Origin: Mactra quadrangularis
Taxonomy: Eukaryota; Mollusca; Bivalvia; Venerida; Mactridae
Direction of reading: 5' to 3'
Assembly (NCBI GenBank): GCA_025267735.1
Contig: CM046303.1
Coordinates: forward strand, 28,248,380-28,312,379
Length of the DNA: 64,000 nt
This document shows, piece after piece, positions 31,800 to 44,570 of the stretch. The notes under the pieces are model-generated. The model was not told the DNA's origin and did not search any database. It saw only the letters and a program-made list of their open reading frames with translations. Made by a program: the position numbers and the translations under genes. Every line of letters begins with the position of its first letter. The first letter of the stretch is position 1.

Positions 31800-32731
31800 G
31801 TTGCGCAATAGACTAGGGTTCTTTATGTAACATCAAGTGACTGTCTGTATCTCTACCACTCGGGCTCTGGTGGTCATTTTCACAAACTTTACGCTAAAAT
31901 CATCTTAAGTCCATTTAGGCTGGAAACATGCATAATCCTTCATTCTTTGTCCAATTAATTGATTTTTTTAAATCATTTAATTTAAAATAATAAATACTAT
32001 CTGAAATTCATATAATTTTATTATATCATTTTGGCTTTGAACTTTAATTTTTTAAAACTGACTTATGATAATTTTTTTGGAAAGCTTTTTGCAAAAATGA
32101 CCAATGGAATATATCCATCTAGTATTTTGGACAAAATATCAAAATAAAATGGACTCCACTTGTGATGAAAATAAGTAAGGATATAAAATATATAAAAACT
32201 CTGTCGATTAAACACTGTTTATTTGTGACAGAGCCTTAACAATAGTATAGTAAGATTAATTGAGTATTTAAACAAGAGTAAAATAATCAACCATTGACAA
32301 TATTTTCATAAATTCATTTAACATTCATAATAGCTATTAAAAAATAAAGTAATAACTATTCCTAATGACCTTCAAAAAACAATAATTTTTAAGTGAATGT
32401 TCTCATGCAATAATTGGTAAATTGTCACTGGTGAATACATTAACCCCGCTGATTTATGTACTCCATATTTTTTCAATAATCCCTGTATGTGAATACTTAC
32501 ATCAATATTAACTATCAACAAAAATAGCTGTATTTATGCACCATGATTAGCAAATCAGCTGGGTTTATGCATACACCACTGACAAATTAAATTTATCAAA
32601 ACTAAACCAAAATATTGATATTGTTCGTTTTTTCTTAACTGTCAAAACATTAATAATTTCACGGTGAATGCGTTTGTTAAAATTATTGTAGTAATACACA
32701 CATGAGTTTCCGAAAGTGTGTACTATTATAT
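31800..32731. other. AT-rich, no feature seen
   Basis: Very AT-rich sequence without recognisable genes or repeats. Confidence 0.4.
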
Positions 32732-32870
32732 AAATAACACATGGTAGTGAGGGTGACGGTACAGATTATCAACCCAAGGAAAATAATATCAACCTCGGCT
32801 AGGGCCTCGGTTGATATTTTGTCCAAGGGTTGATAATCTGTACCGTCACCCTCACTACCATGTGTTATTT
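32732..32870. repeat. 139-bp near-perfect palindrome
   Basis: The outer arms 32732-32775 and 32827-32870 are 44-bp perfect inverted repeats. The inner part (ATATCAACCTCGGC and GCCTCGGTTGATAT) is also mostly complementary, leaving a loop of a few bases. Such a structure can form a cruciform or a long RNA hairpin. It could be a fold-back transposon; no target duplication was found. Confidence 0.9.
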
Positions 32871-35170
32871 GTTTTATTATACCAAACAAAACTGTAACAT
32901 GTAAATATTTATTGAACAACAAATAACAACACAGTAAAGACAACTATCAGTGCAATAAAAAAAACTGACCATTCGCTTGGTCAATTTAGAGTCTTTCTCT
33001 GAGTCCAGCAAATTTAAATCCTCCGTCAAAATGGTAGCAAATCTTGATGTCATTTTTGTCTTACGATTGACTTTATTTTGACAACACTGGAAACAAAATG
33101 TCGGCTGCAACACTGATCTGGTATTGTTCCCAGTTTCGCTATCAGTACACAGGCGTAAGCTGGGAACCGCTTATAAACTAAGGGAAGCAACTTGTAAATC
33201 ATGGCTACTAATCGTTAATAAGTGGTCTGCCTTAGATAGTGGGTAATATAACAATGTGATCGAACAAAATAACACCCGCTCCGGTATAGGGCTTTAGCAT
33301 AGGGAAATTCCAGTGAGGTATAATAATATTGAGTAAAGCTTCTTATGCCGTATGATAAGTTTTAGTCAAGATATTTTTAATAAAAATTAGGCCGCCAATA
33401 CAAAAACAATGCATTCAGTCACCATGAAATTATTCAAGCTTTGACAATTGAGAAAAAACGGACAATAGAAGCAAAGGTACATATAAAGTGTATTAAGTAA
33501 AGTTCAAATAGTGTTATTGACTTGTATTATTAAAACAAGACTTTCATAGAAAAAGATAGCTGGTGACTGTTTAATAGAGCTACAACAATTCGCTGTGAAG
33601 TCAATTCGATGCGATCCTATTTATTTAATTTTTATTCAATTTATTGAATAGCGTAGTTTATTCTAAATAATTATATGAATCAATACATTTATTTAAGCTT
33701 CGAACTAACTTTCATTGAAAAATATTTTATTTTCTGAAATGTATGTACTATAGAAAACTAAATAACAAGAGTTTTCAGGACACATTATATGTACTTAAAA
33801 TCATGATGGATCTTAAGAAAAATATAACAAAGTGAAACATAGTCATGCTCATTCTCCATTAGGTGCACCTAAGCTTAAATCCTTACAATTGTATATAGAC
33901 ACATTTAAAATGAAATTAAATCAGCACCCACACAATCAATTTTAGATGTATGGAGTCGTTGCAGCCCTATGTTCAAATCTTTTTTACTTTTTTTGTCACT
34001 GAATTTTGAAAATTCTATTTTGTTGACATATCTTGTTGATACATTAAGTTTTGATTCATTCTTTTCATTTTAAGGTCACAGCAAATTGGTTGAAAAAACT
34101 TGAAAATGATTGTACTTGAAATAAGATTGTTAGACTTAAGCAATGTGGCTAGCAGGAAATGAAAATAAGTGAATACTATTGACATTATTACAGATGAAGA
34201 TTTCAAGAAATCAAGAAAAATTGAAGTGATTTTCCTTCCGTAAAATTATAGCTGTGTGTTTAAGGGGCAGAATAATCCCCATGCTATAATTTAAAGTGTT
34301 ACTCTATTCAATGGATAAAGTACAGAAGAAGAATCAAAGCATTGTGAGGAAGATAAACTAACTTTAGTATTGATCGTTGTGATTAACTATAGTCTTATAT
34401 TTTGAGAACCATGTAATAGTAAACAATATTGAACTTTCCCTCGATTATCTGTCATATAGGTTGTCGGATTTAACTCGCAAAAATGAATGAATACATTTAT
34501 TTGGCTTAAATTATAAATTTAATTCATGGTTTACAAAGTTTTCTAAACTTGGCTAACAATTGTACAAGAACATGCATCGAGGGCAAGTTCAACCTTGTTT
34601 ATTAATAGGTTCAGCTCACCTGATCACTAAGTGATTATTGTGAGTTATTTTAGTGAGAGGGTTTATCCAATGATATACATTGTAAGTCATCACACTTTCA
34701 TTGCTAAACAGCCTAGTGGCTATACCTAGATTTCATTTCTATCTAAAAAATTGAATTTACTCTTAATACGTATAAAAACTTGATAAAAAATAAATTTAAA
34801 TCTTCATCTAAAATAATTAGCTTTTGGTACATATTTAAACACAAATCAATTTTCTGCATTAAATGTTATTGAAAGTGCCATAGTGTATGTTTATTAAGTA
34901 GTGACTTGCCAAAACTTACATTTCCAAAAAAAAAAACTTAATATCATATAAGCGTGTAATTTATCATTCAATGATGATAATCTATCATTGTCAAATATTA
35001 ACTAAAATTCTTGTTTATTTGAAATTGACTGAGAAAAAACATTAGATTCTTATTAAAAAATTAAAAGAAATATACATGTTAATATCATACATTCAATTGA
35101 CATTATGAATGGGTTGGTTAATCATATCTAGAAATGACACATTTCAATGCAAAACTTTCTGGCTTAGTAT
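32871..35170. other. AT-rich non-coding stretch
   Basis: No gene or repeat was recognised. Short minus-strand open stretches (for example 32877-33113) have no domain. Confidence 0.4.
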
Positions 35171-35572
35171 AGTGCAACAATATTAACCTGAGCTTGAACT
35201 GCTATTATAATAATTAAACACTCCACTTACATTTAATCCTGAGTTCCCGCATGCATGTACATGTATACAGTTATACATATATTTATAATAACCTATATGT
35301 ATGTTACTATAGATCAACTTTGTAAACATGGCATGAAATTGTACTTTTAATTATGGACACATTAGTTTTGAAGGAACATGATAAGTCCGCAATGTTGTGG
35401 CACAGTTTCAAGGTATTTATTCTAAAGAAAACAAAATTAATTGTTCAGAATGTGTATTTTGCTGAAAGCTTCAGATAAAGCATGATTTACAAACGAAAAC
35501 AAAAATAGACAGTTAATACCGAGTTAATATATTCTTGAATAAAGATAAAGTTCAGGTTAATATTGTCAGACT
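35171..35572. mobile_element. TIR element family T, copy 1
   Basis: The 402-bp element has inverted ends with ACAATATTAACCTGAGCTTG (left) and ACAATATTAACCTGAACTTT (reverse complement of the right). Subterminal CACTTACATTTAATC is shared, in inverse orientation, with copy 2. It is non-coding. Confidence 0.7.
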
Positions 35573-36150
35573 ACACATACACTATTTATAATTTACTATA
35601 AATATTATACAAGTATGTTTATCAGCTATGGGCTATGTTAAACCAAGTATAATACATATATACATTACATACAGAGAATCTACATTATTAAAATATTAGA
35701 ATATTTATATAAAATTATTATAATATTGAAATATTGAACACTAAATAAAAGTGGTGTAGTACTGGCATCACCTTATGACACAAATTGAATCGACAAGTCA
35801 AGTTTTTAAGGTTCATAAATATGCCTGACCTATTGTTCAACTTGTAACTAATAAGGCTAATTTTCCAAGGGAACTTACTCAGTATATATACTCTTATGTA
35901 TGAAACACAGTTATTTCCCTTGGTATTCCCAACAATGAAATAAAAGAAATATACACTCAAGTCTGATACCGTCATGCTTTAACATTCTACACTATTTCTA
36001 TAGTAAAATTTAGAAAGCTCAAATTTAAAAGTTTGAGACAAAAGGTTTAAGCAAACTGGAGTTTGACCATAGTTTCACTATAAACATACATAAAATAATA
36101 TACAAGTCTGTTGACTTTCCTATTCTGTATTTACCAAGGACCATTTTTTT
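35573..36150. other. AT-rich, no feature seen
   Basis: No gene or clear repeat was recognised between copy 1 of family T and the SINE. Confidence 0.35.
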
Positions 36151-36155
36151 TAACC

Positions 36156-36453
36156 CGGGTTGATAGCGCAGTTGGTAGCACGTCGGGATTCGGAATCTTG
36201 TGCCCGAGGGGGTGCAGGTTCTAATCCCACCTGAGGAGGTTATACCCTTCCATGAAAATTTGACAATAATGTCGATTTTCCTCCATTGATTAGATAATAT
36301 GGAGAAGTTTCCGGCCTTGTGGAAGGGTAGGTGAGTACTGGTTATAGACAATGGTCCAGGAAAGCTAGGTTAGGTGCACTGGACGCCGTAAAATGACCTA
36401 AATTGTGTTGACACGGCGTTAACTCCAATAAATAAATAAAATAATAAATAAAA
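36156..36453 (+). repeat. tRNA-derived SINE (family 2), full copy
   Basis: The tRNA-like head has an A-box TAGCGCAGTTGG (36164-36175) and a B-box GGTTCTAATCC (36217-36227). A body with CATGAAAATTTGACAATAAT follows, then the tail GGCGTTAACTCCAATAAATA with AAATA repeats. The same body occurs in reverse at 52309-52566. It is transcribed by RNA polymerase III if active. Confidence 0.85.
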
Positions 36454-36836
36454 TTTAGTTCACTAAGCCAGATTATCATAAATTAACAAAAAAAAATGTT
36501 CTAAATAGTGTAACAGAAACACACTTTGTAAAACACTGAACTGGTAATATTTCAACAGCCATGTATATGTAGTTTCAAAAAGTCACTTAGTTGGTTTTAT
36601 TTTCTCTCTCAGTGTCCAATTAATCAGGTTCTGTTGATCAATTTTGAATAGTATTCATCTTCTATTTGGTATTATCAGATGACTCGATCTTCTGTAACCT
36701 TCATCGTACACTGTACACAAATGTCTTAATTATTCCGATGGAGTGTGATGTATGACTCCGAGTACAATATTCAGATCTTAAACTATTAATGTACTGTTAC
36801 ATATACCTCATCATGGCCGAGTTAATATATTGAAGT

Positions 36837-36921
36837 TTAGTCAGAAGAGTCTGTATTAAAGGTGTTGTTACCATCCAGATTTAGCAGGCATGAATCTCCT
36901 TCCCCGAGTAGCATAGTATTA
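36837..36921 (-). CDS. Putative 3' coding exon, unidentified gene
   Basis: On the minus strand, TATTTTCAG precedes an 85-base block that stays open (one base, then NTMLLGEGDSCLLNLDGNN and on) to a TAA stop at 36837-36839. Its entry phase fits the exon ending at 45728. It would be an alternative to 39719-39848 as the last exon. A short block like this could also arise by chance. Confidence 0.25.
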
Positions 36922-37419
36922 CTGAAAATAAACATCAGGTCTATAAGAATATATGTATTCAAAACTAGCATTGTAAAATAATTGAATCTCCTGCGCAGAC
37001 ATATGGGTGAGATTATGGGAACTTGTCACCATAGCACTATGGCAAGTAATTCAGTTTAAACTAAACCAGCTCAAGAAAACCGAAGGATAATCCTGTCTCC
37101 ATTCTTCATTGATTTATACAAAAATTCAATTGTTATCTAATGATGTTGCCACAGATGAGTGACTTTGCTATTAAGTTACAACTGCAGGATGGAACTTGAT
37201 CTAGAATTATTTTTCCACGAGATTTTTATGATGATAATGTTTAAGCTTAAGATTATGTATAGGAGCAGAGGTACAAAACAGGGCTTGTACTCCTTTGCCT
37301 TCAAGCTAGTTTTTATGTTGACATGGTATAGTGTCTGCTAACAACTCCTAAAGGCAATGGATTCAAATCAGTTACAGTAAGAAAATAGAGGCATGTAGGA
37401 ATGAATAAAGCAGTTACTC

Positions 37420-37445
37420 ATTATCGCTGTCTCGACAGCGATAAT
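37420..37445. repeat. 26-bp perfect palindrome
   Basis: ATTATCGCTGTC-TC-GACAGCGATAAT has 12-bp arms and a 2-base centre. It lies at the start of a GC-richer stretch (37420-37610). No function is known. Confidence 0.6.
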
Positions 37446-38236
37446 AACAATTATCAAGATTTGAGCATTTTTGTGTGGACACCGGTTGCCGTAAGCCGAT
37501 CAGAACGATGCATTTGAGGTCACATGATGAAAAAATTGACGTCATACAGTCAAAATAGGGGTGCGTGTATGAACTCTACCGCGCAATTTTTTGTCGGGTT
37601 ATCTGCTTGTATTACCAGAAAATACCATCATTAATGTATGAACTATAACCAGTTTCAAGAAAGTTGCAAAATATCCCCAGAAAATATACACAGCTAATTA
37701 TAAAATATGTTTATCTTTTTAAAACTCCAATTTGTTGAAAAAATGCAAACCTATCTTCCCTACTAATGGGCGAATCTATTTACACGGGAGAAGATAATCT
37801 GTATACAATCAGCAGAGAGGCATAACCAGTATCCACTGAGACAGGTTTAAGTCACGCCCCTCATAAATGTCGCTGTTAGCTTAACCTTCACATGTACTTG
37901 TTTTACATATCGTTACCAGAGCGCGCTAATTCCTGGAATTCTAAAAATAGACTCAATGGTTTTACATTTTACCAGGGCACGCTAATTCATTTCTTCTATA
38001 AATGGACTTGGGACGGTTTGGATACGCTTTGAATACACGGCTAAACAGCGATTTCAAGCATTTTTGGAAATGCTAATACTTGTAGATAGATTATAATGGT
38101 TTGGAAAGTTTAACTCATATTTATGAGGTAAATTTGACTGAGAATCCTAGCCAATAAGCCATTGATCTGACTTATATGACAAATTAAGAATGACTCTAAT
38201 AAACAAACACATACCATGATAAACCAGTGACAATCT

Positions 38237-38313
38237 TCATTTACATTCTTCTATCATACCATCCTCATCAACAACCGTTATAATCGTAACTGTAAGACTT
38301 CTATAATGTTTCA
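38237..38313 (-). CDS. Possible coding exon, weak
   Basis: On the minus strand, a TTTTTCAG acceptor precedes 77 bases that are open (HYRSLTVTIITVVDEDG in the middle) to a TGA. An internal GGATG/GTATGA donor would allow splicing onward. Its entry phase does not match the better exons at 45728 or 58118. Treat it as a candidate only. Confidence 0.18.
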
Positions 38314-38642
38314 CTGAAAAATACAAATCAAATTATAAATGACACTATGTGCATAAAGAGCAGGAGGTCCACTGAAAGGGTTCAATTTAAAAACACCTAG
38401 ACTTCACTTTTGAACACATTAACATCATAAATTTTAAGGAAGAAGCATTTGTGTATGATTATTACTGTAAATAGCATAAATCTGCATAATGGTCGAGATA
38501 TATTGAATATGAAATAGTCTTGCACACAAAACATGCACATTGAGATATAACTGGCCAAACACAAAATGGTCAGTTCCCTAGAGAGGGGTGGGTCAGCAGG
38601 TAAAGACATAAGCTGGTCACAATAGCAAACAAATAGATATAA

Positions 38643-39033
38643 AGTCCAACAATAAAAAACCTGAGCTTGACCTTTATGCAAGAATATATCAAACTCAGAA
38701 TTTACTTCTATTATTGTCTTCATTTGTAAATCGTGCTTTATTGGAAGCTTTCGGTCAAACAGTTACTGAACAATAAATTTTGTTTTTAAAAAAATAAATA
38801 CTTTGAAAATGTGGCACATTATTGCGGACTTGCGTGTTTTCTTACAAAAGAATGAGTGAAAGGTTATAAATACAATAACATGCCATGTTTAAGAATTTGA
38901 TTAATAGTCACATAGGTTGATAAAAACATGTGTATTATTCTATATACACATACGGAAACTCACGATTTAATGTAAGTGAAGCGTGTAATTGTTATTATAA
39001 GTTAGTTCGAGCTCAGGTGAATATTGTTGGACT
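38643..39033. mobile_element. TIR element family T, copy 2
   Basis: The 391-bp element has ends AGTCCAACAATA plus CCTGAGCTTGACC (left) and AGTCCAACAATATTCACCTG (reverse complement of the right). Its right half matches the left half of copy 1, so the two lie in opposite orientation. Confidence 0.7.
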
Positions 39034-39718
39034 ATACACGAAACTAGTTATTTATACCTGAATGTATTTCAACGGAATTGTAACCAATTTCAGGAAGTAA
39101 ATACAGATGTTCCAGTTCAACCATATATATGTTTACCATACAAGAAAAATCAGCAAGATACATGTTGTATTCACTTTGATGAAAAGTCCCACAGTTAATA
39201 ATTTATCTGGAATGCATGTACCTAAAAACAAATGTCTTATCAAGATAACATGACAATACCGACAACAATTAACATTAGTGCCTGTCAAAAACTTAACATT
39301 TGTTCCATAGATATAACCTTTCATCACCAAGATTGAGGTAGAATTTCATTAATATGTAGCATTTTTCTAAGAAAACTAATTTAACACTGTATTTTTAACA
39401 TTTTTATTATGATGAATGATTTTATGACTATATTGGCTATTTTCAAATATCAAAGGGAGATAATAAAAAATGATAAACTTGATGTAATGACTGAAGGCTA
39501 TGTTTGATATTAATTTTCTATAAATGGTTGTAAATTGACATTATTGGGATTCTACCTCAAATTGATATTGACTTCACTTGAAGCATCACAACACGTATTC
39601 AAATGTACAGTTGATGAGAAAATATTGAAAACTTAGTGATTTTAAAATGGCCAGGTGATTTCATTTGAAAACTACACACTGGAGGATAGATACATATATT
39701 GGTTTAATCAGGACTAAT

Positions 39719-39848
39719 TCATTGGAAATGGTTATCCATTTCATGTGGTTGCTCCCCTTTTGTCCAGACTGGCAACTGGCTTGAACCTACTTGAACCTCA
39801 GCCATTACATCATTAAGAATGTCTGTAGATATTTTATGAGGCCTAAAC
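39719..39848 (-). CDS. Putative terminal coding exon of a minus-strand host gene
   Basis: On the minus strand, the acceptor CATTTCTAG precedes 130 bases open for 42 codons to TGA (39719-39721). The product begins FRPHKISTDILNDVMAEVQV and is rich in charged and polar residues, unlike translated AT-rich noise. An AATAAA lies about 310 bp downstream (39403-39408 on the complementary strand). The entry phase (one base) exactly complements the exon at 45728-45879, which exits with two bases. Together they would give a continuous C-terminus. I do not recognise the protein. Confidence 0.42.
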
Positions 39849-41068
39849 CTAGAAATGACAAGACAATAACTTCTATGATTAATACCAATATATACATGTG
39901 CATAAAATAATTAGTTTGAAAATACTCTACCAGTCAATTATAAAAGATTTATTCTTAAAATAATTCTTTTCATTGCATTAGAAATTATTGTACCAACTAT
40001 CAGATATAGGTTTAGACCTTTTACATAGTTCAAGGTAGGGTTACCCACAAGCAGACTGTTAACCAATTAAGATATATTCAAGGTAATCCAAAGCGTTTAA
40101 TTATTTAAAAAATGTATCCTTTTTACTCTATCTGTTTGTTTTTATTTGAATATCAATGTTTTCAATACTATGCAAAGATTTTCTCTATTATGGTTATTAA
40201 ACAAACTGAATTAAGTACTAGATAATTGTTTTAAAAATCAAAATTACAATGTGCAGACTTACATGAAATGTGATTTATCATAAAGAGACATAAGTAATGT
40301 AACCCCTATTGAAAAACAAAACACATTAATTGGTTGACAGACTGCAAAAACCATTTAGACATTCACATGATGGGTGGGTGCTTGTACCTAAGCTTAATCA
40401 TGTGAACCAACGTGCTGGCACGAACCTTCCAGCTGGGCAGTCTGAAAGCAGACATTTAAATATAACCAACAGCTTATATAAAGCTGCATACATGTGGCCT
40501 CCATCCTACCCCTTAATAGCCACCTTTCACCTCATTGTATAATTCAACCAGTTTGGATACGAACAAAGATTAATCACAATAACTATACTTGAACATTTGT
40601 TCAAGTTAGTTAACTTCTTCTGTTGTTCCTCTACGTAGTATACATGTAACTCAGCTCCATCATAGTTGTTGCAGCATATGAAATAAAGAAATAAAAGAAA
40701 TTATTAAAAAAAATGAGAATAAAAGCAATTTACATTGTGAGCACAAAAGTATCACTTACAGAAGAATAAAAAACATTCTAATTTAAGAAATAATTCAAAA
40801 GTGAAATAATGACTTAAATAAAAAAGCCCTACACACATTATGTTAATTTAAGGAAACAAAAACATGATTAATTGGTATAATTTAAATAAAAAGAAGAAAA
40901 ATACATGTACAATATGTCTTGTTTCTGCTGTGAATAAGAAAAAGTAGAATTAATAATTGGCCCAACTGTAAATGACAAATATAAATCTTGTTTTGTTGTG
41001 GATATAAGAAACGTCCATTGACATTACTATCAGCCTGGTAGACATCCTGTAACCAAATTCGTACGTAC

Positions 41069-41131
41069 CAGCCAACTCTTTACGCACCCTCACTTTGGCG
41101 TACACCCATTGCCGTAGACTGTGGACTATTC
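41069..41131 (-). other. Exon-like block in module 1
   Basis: On the minus strand, CCCTCGAACAG precedes 63 open bases (IVHSLRQWVYAKVRVRKELA), followed by a strong donor-like G/GTACGT. The entry and exit phases are equal, so the block could be skipped or repeated without a frameshift. Compared with modules 2-4, the three base changes in this frame (H/R, V/M, K/E) are all amino-acid changing, which does not support purifying selection. Confidence 0.22.
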
Positions 41132-41853
41132 CTGTTCGAGGGCGAGGTCATAAGGTGCTATCCATCCTAAGTTCTTGTCAATGGGTCAGTGCTTTCCACA
41201 ACACATCTTTCTAAACCTACATCAAATTCAAATATACATTAGTAAACAATACTGTCTGTGCCTAAAAACTAAAAAAAAAAACATTATTAAATAATTCTGC
41301 CTGTGCCTAAAATCTAAAAATACATATCAATAAACAATTCTGTCTGTGCCTAAAATCTAAAAATACATATTAATAAACAATTCTGTCTGTGCCTAAAATC
41401 TAAAAATACATATTAATAAACAATTCTGTCTGTGCCTAAAATCTAAACATATATATAAGTAAACAATTCTGTCTGTGCCTAAAATCTAAAAAAACATATA
41501 TGTAAACAATTCTCTCTGTGCCTAAAATCTAAAAATACATATTAATAAACAATTCTCTCTGCGCCTAAAATCTAAACATATATATTAATAAACAATTCTG
41601 TCTGTGCCTAAAATCTAAACATATATATATTAGTAAACAGTTCTGTCAGTGCCTAAAATCTAAACATAAGTATTAGTAAACAATACTGTCTGTGCCTAAA
41701 ATCTAAAAAACACATTATTAAATAATTCTGCCTGTGCCTAAAATCTAAAAAAACATATAAGTAAACAATTCTCTGTGCCTAAAATCTAAAAATACATATT
41801 AGTAAACATCACATTGCATTGCTGTGGATATAAGAAACGTTCATTGACATTAC

Positions 41854-41958
41854 TATCAGTCTGGTAGACATCCTGTAACCAAATTCGTACGTCTGCAGCC
41901 AACTCTTTACGCACCCTCACTTCGGCGTACATCCATTGCCGTAGACTGCGGACTATTC
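41854..41958 (-). other. Exon-like block in module 2 (also in modules 3 and 4)
   Basis: On the minus strand, a pyrimidine-rich acceptor CCCTCTAACAG precedes 105 open bases (IVRSLRQWMYAEVRVRKELA, then DVRIWLQDVYQTD). The next possible donor is GTAATG. Identical blocks lie at 42854-42958 and 43639-43743. The length is a multiple of three with equal phases, so duplicates would be frame-neutral. This could be a coincidental open stretch in a recently amplified repeat. Confidence 0.25.
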
Positions 41959-44339
41959 CTGTTAGAGGGTGAGGTCATAAGGTGCTATCCATCCTAAGTT
42001 CTTGTCAATGGGCCAGTGCTTTCCACATCACATCTTTCTAAAACCTGGATCAAATTCAAATATAATATAAGTATACAATACTGTCTGTGCCTAAAATATA
42101 AACTAAACACATTATCAAATAATTCTGTCTGTGCCTAAAATCTAAAAATTCATATAAGTAAACCATTCTCTCTGTGCCTAAAATCTAAAAATACATATTA
42201 ATAAACAATTCTGTCTGTGCCTAAAATCTAAACATATATATAAGTAAACAATTCTGTCTGTGCCTAAAATCTAAACATATATATTAGTAAACAATTCTGT
42301 CAGTGCCTAAAATCTAAACATATATATTAGTAAACAATACTGTCTGTGCCTAAAATCTAAACATATATATTAGTAAACAATACTGTCTGTGCCTAAAATC
42401 TAAACATATATATATTAGTAAACAATTCTGTCAGTGCTTAAAATCTAAACATATATATTAGTAAACAATTCTGTCTGTGCCTAAAATCTAAACATATATA
42501 TTAGTAAACAATTCTGTCAGTGCCTAAAATCTAAACATATATATTAGTAAACAATACTGTCTGTGCCTAAAATCTAAACATATATATTAGTAAACAATTC
42601 TGTCAGTGCCTAAAATCTAAACATATATATTAGTAAACAATTCTGTCTGTGCCTAAAATCTAAACATATATATTAGTTAACAATACTGTCTGTGCCTAAA
42701 ATTTAAAAAACACATTATTAAATAATTCTGCCTGTGCCTACAATCTAAAAAAACATATAAGTAAACAATTCTCTGTGCCTAAAATCTAAAAATACATATT
42801 AGTAAACATCACATTGCATTGCTGTGGATATAAGAAACGTTCATTGACATTACTATCAGTCTGGTAGACATCCTGTAACCAAATTCGTACGTCTGCAGCC
42901 AACTCTTTACGCACCCTCACTTCGGCGTACATCCATTGCCGTAGACTGCGGACTATTCCTGTTAGAGGGTGAGGTCATAAGGTGCTATCCATCTTAAGTT
43001 CTTGTCAATGGGCCAGTGCTTTCCACATCACATCTTTCTAAACCTGAATCAAATTCAAATATAATATTAGTATACAATACTGTCTGTGCCTAAAATATAA
43101 ACTAAACACATTATCAAATAATTCTGCCTGTGCCTAAAATCTTAAAATACATATTAATAAACAATTCTGTCTGTGCCTAAAATCTAAAAATTCATATAAG
43201 TAAACCATTCTCTCTGTGCCTAAAATCTAAAAATACATATTAATAAACAATTCTGTCTGTGCCTAAAATCTAAACATATATATAAGTAAACAATTCTGTC
43301 TGTGCCTAAAATCTAAAAAAACATATATGTAAACAATTCTCTCTGTGCCTAAAATCTAAAAATACATATTAATAAACAATTCTCTCTGCGCCTAAAATTT
43401 AAACATATATATTAATAAACAATTCTGTCTGTGCCTAAAATCTAAACATATATATATTAGTAAACAGTTCTGTCAGTGCCTAAAATCTAAACATATGTAT
43501 TAGTAAACAATACTGTCTGTGCCTAAAATCTAAAAAAACATATAAGTAAACAATTCTCTGTGCCTAAAATCTAAAAATACATATTAGTAAACATCACATT
43601 GCATTGCTGTGGATATAAGAAACGTTCATTGACATTACTATCAGTCTGGTAGACATCCTGTAACCAAATTCGTACGTCTGCAGCCAACTCTTTACGCACC
43701 CTCACTTCGGCGTACATCCATTGCCGTAGACTGCGGACTATTCCTGTTAGAGGGTGAGGTCATAAGGTGCTATCCATTCTAAGTTCTTGTCAATGGGCCA
43801 GTGCTTTCCACGTCACATCTTTCTAAACCTGAATCAAATTCAAATATAATACTAGTATACAATACTGTCTGTGCCTAAAATATAAACTAAACACATTATC
43901 AAATAATTCTGCCTGTGCCTAAAATCTTAAAATACATATTAATAAACAATTCTGTCTGTGCCTAAGATCTAAAAATTCATATAAGTAAACCATTCTCTCT
44001 GTGCCTAAAATCTAAAAATACATATTAATAAACAATTCTGCCTGTGCCTAAAATCTAAACATATATATAAGTAAACAATTCTGTCAGTGCCTAAAATCTC
44101 AACATATATATTAGTAAACAATTATTATTATCTTCTTCCTGTGAATATAAGTAATATGATTAATAATTGGGCCAGTTGTAAATACAAAATACGTCAAATG
44201 TCAAAGTTGTATTGATGTAAATTATATAAATATATGGTTTTAAATTTGCATTGTTAAGCTTAGTCGGGGAATGATGATTAAAAGTCATATATGCATTAGA
44301 AAAAAACTTTGTAATAATAAGAATGATACAGTACATTGA

Positions 44340-44570
44340 TCTTATCGATGGTTTGATGTTCTTGTGTTGATCAATCGATGGTTGGATGTTCTTGTGTTGA
44401 TCTATCGATGGTTGGATGTTCTTGTGTTGATCTATCGATGGTTGGATGTTCTTGTGTTGATCTATCGATGGTTTGATGTTCTTGTGTTGATCTATCGATG
44501 GTTTGATGCTCTTGTATTGATTTACTGATGGTTTGATGCTCTTGTATTAATGTTTTGTTGTTACGATGCT
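44340..44570. repeat. ~30-bp minisatellite, about 7-8 units
   Basis: The unit contains CGATGGTTTGATGTTCTTGT and recurs every 30 bp from 44346, decaying towards 44570. Confidence 0.9.

Larger units (their letters stand above)
40990..44125. repeat. Higher-order tandem repeat: four modules in a 43-46-bp minisatellite
   Basis: A conserved module of about 220 bp (GATATAAGAAACG landmark at 41001, 41827, 42827 and 43612) alternates with arrays of a 43-46-bp unit containing CTGTCTGTGCCTAAAATCTA. Spacings are 826, 1000 and 785 bp. Modules 2-4 are almost identical; module 1 is more diverged. The arrays (about 41230-41815, 42065-42815, 43065-43600 and 43855-44125) vary in unit number and in ATATAT spacers. 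This is tandem amplification of a module-plus-array block. Confidence 0.93.

Noticed and set aside
36157..36240. tRNA gene
   Set aside because: A- and B-boxes are present, but the stretch continues into a repeated body with an A-rich tail and has a second copy at 52309-52566, so it is a SINE head.
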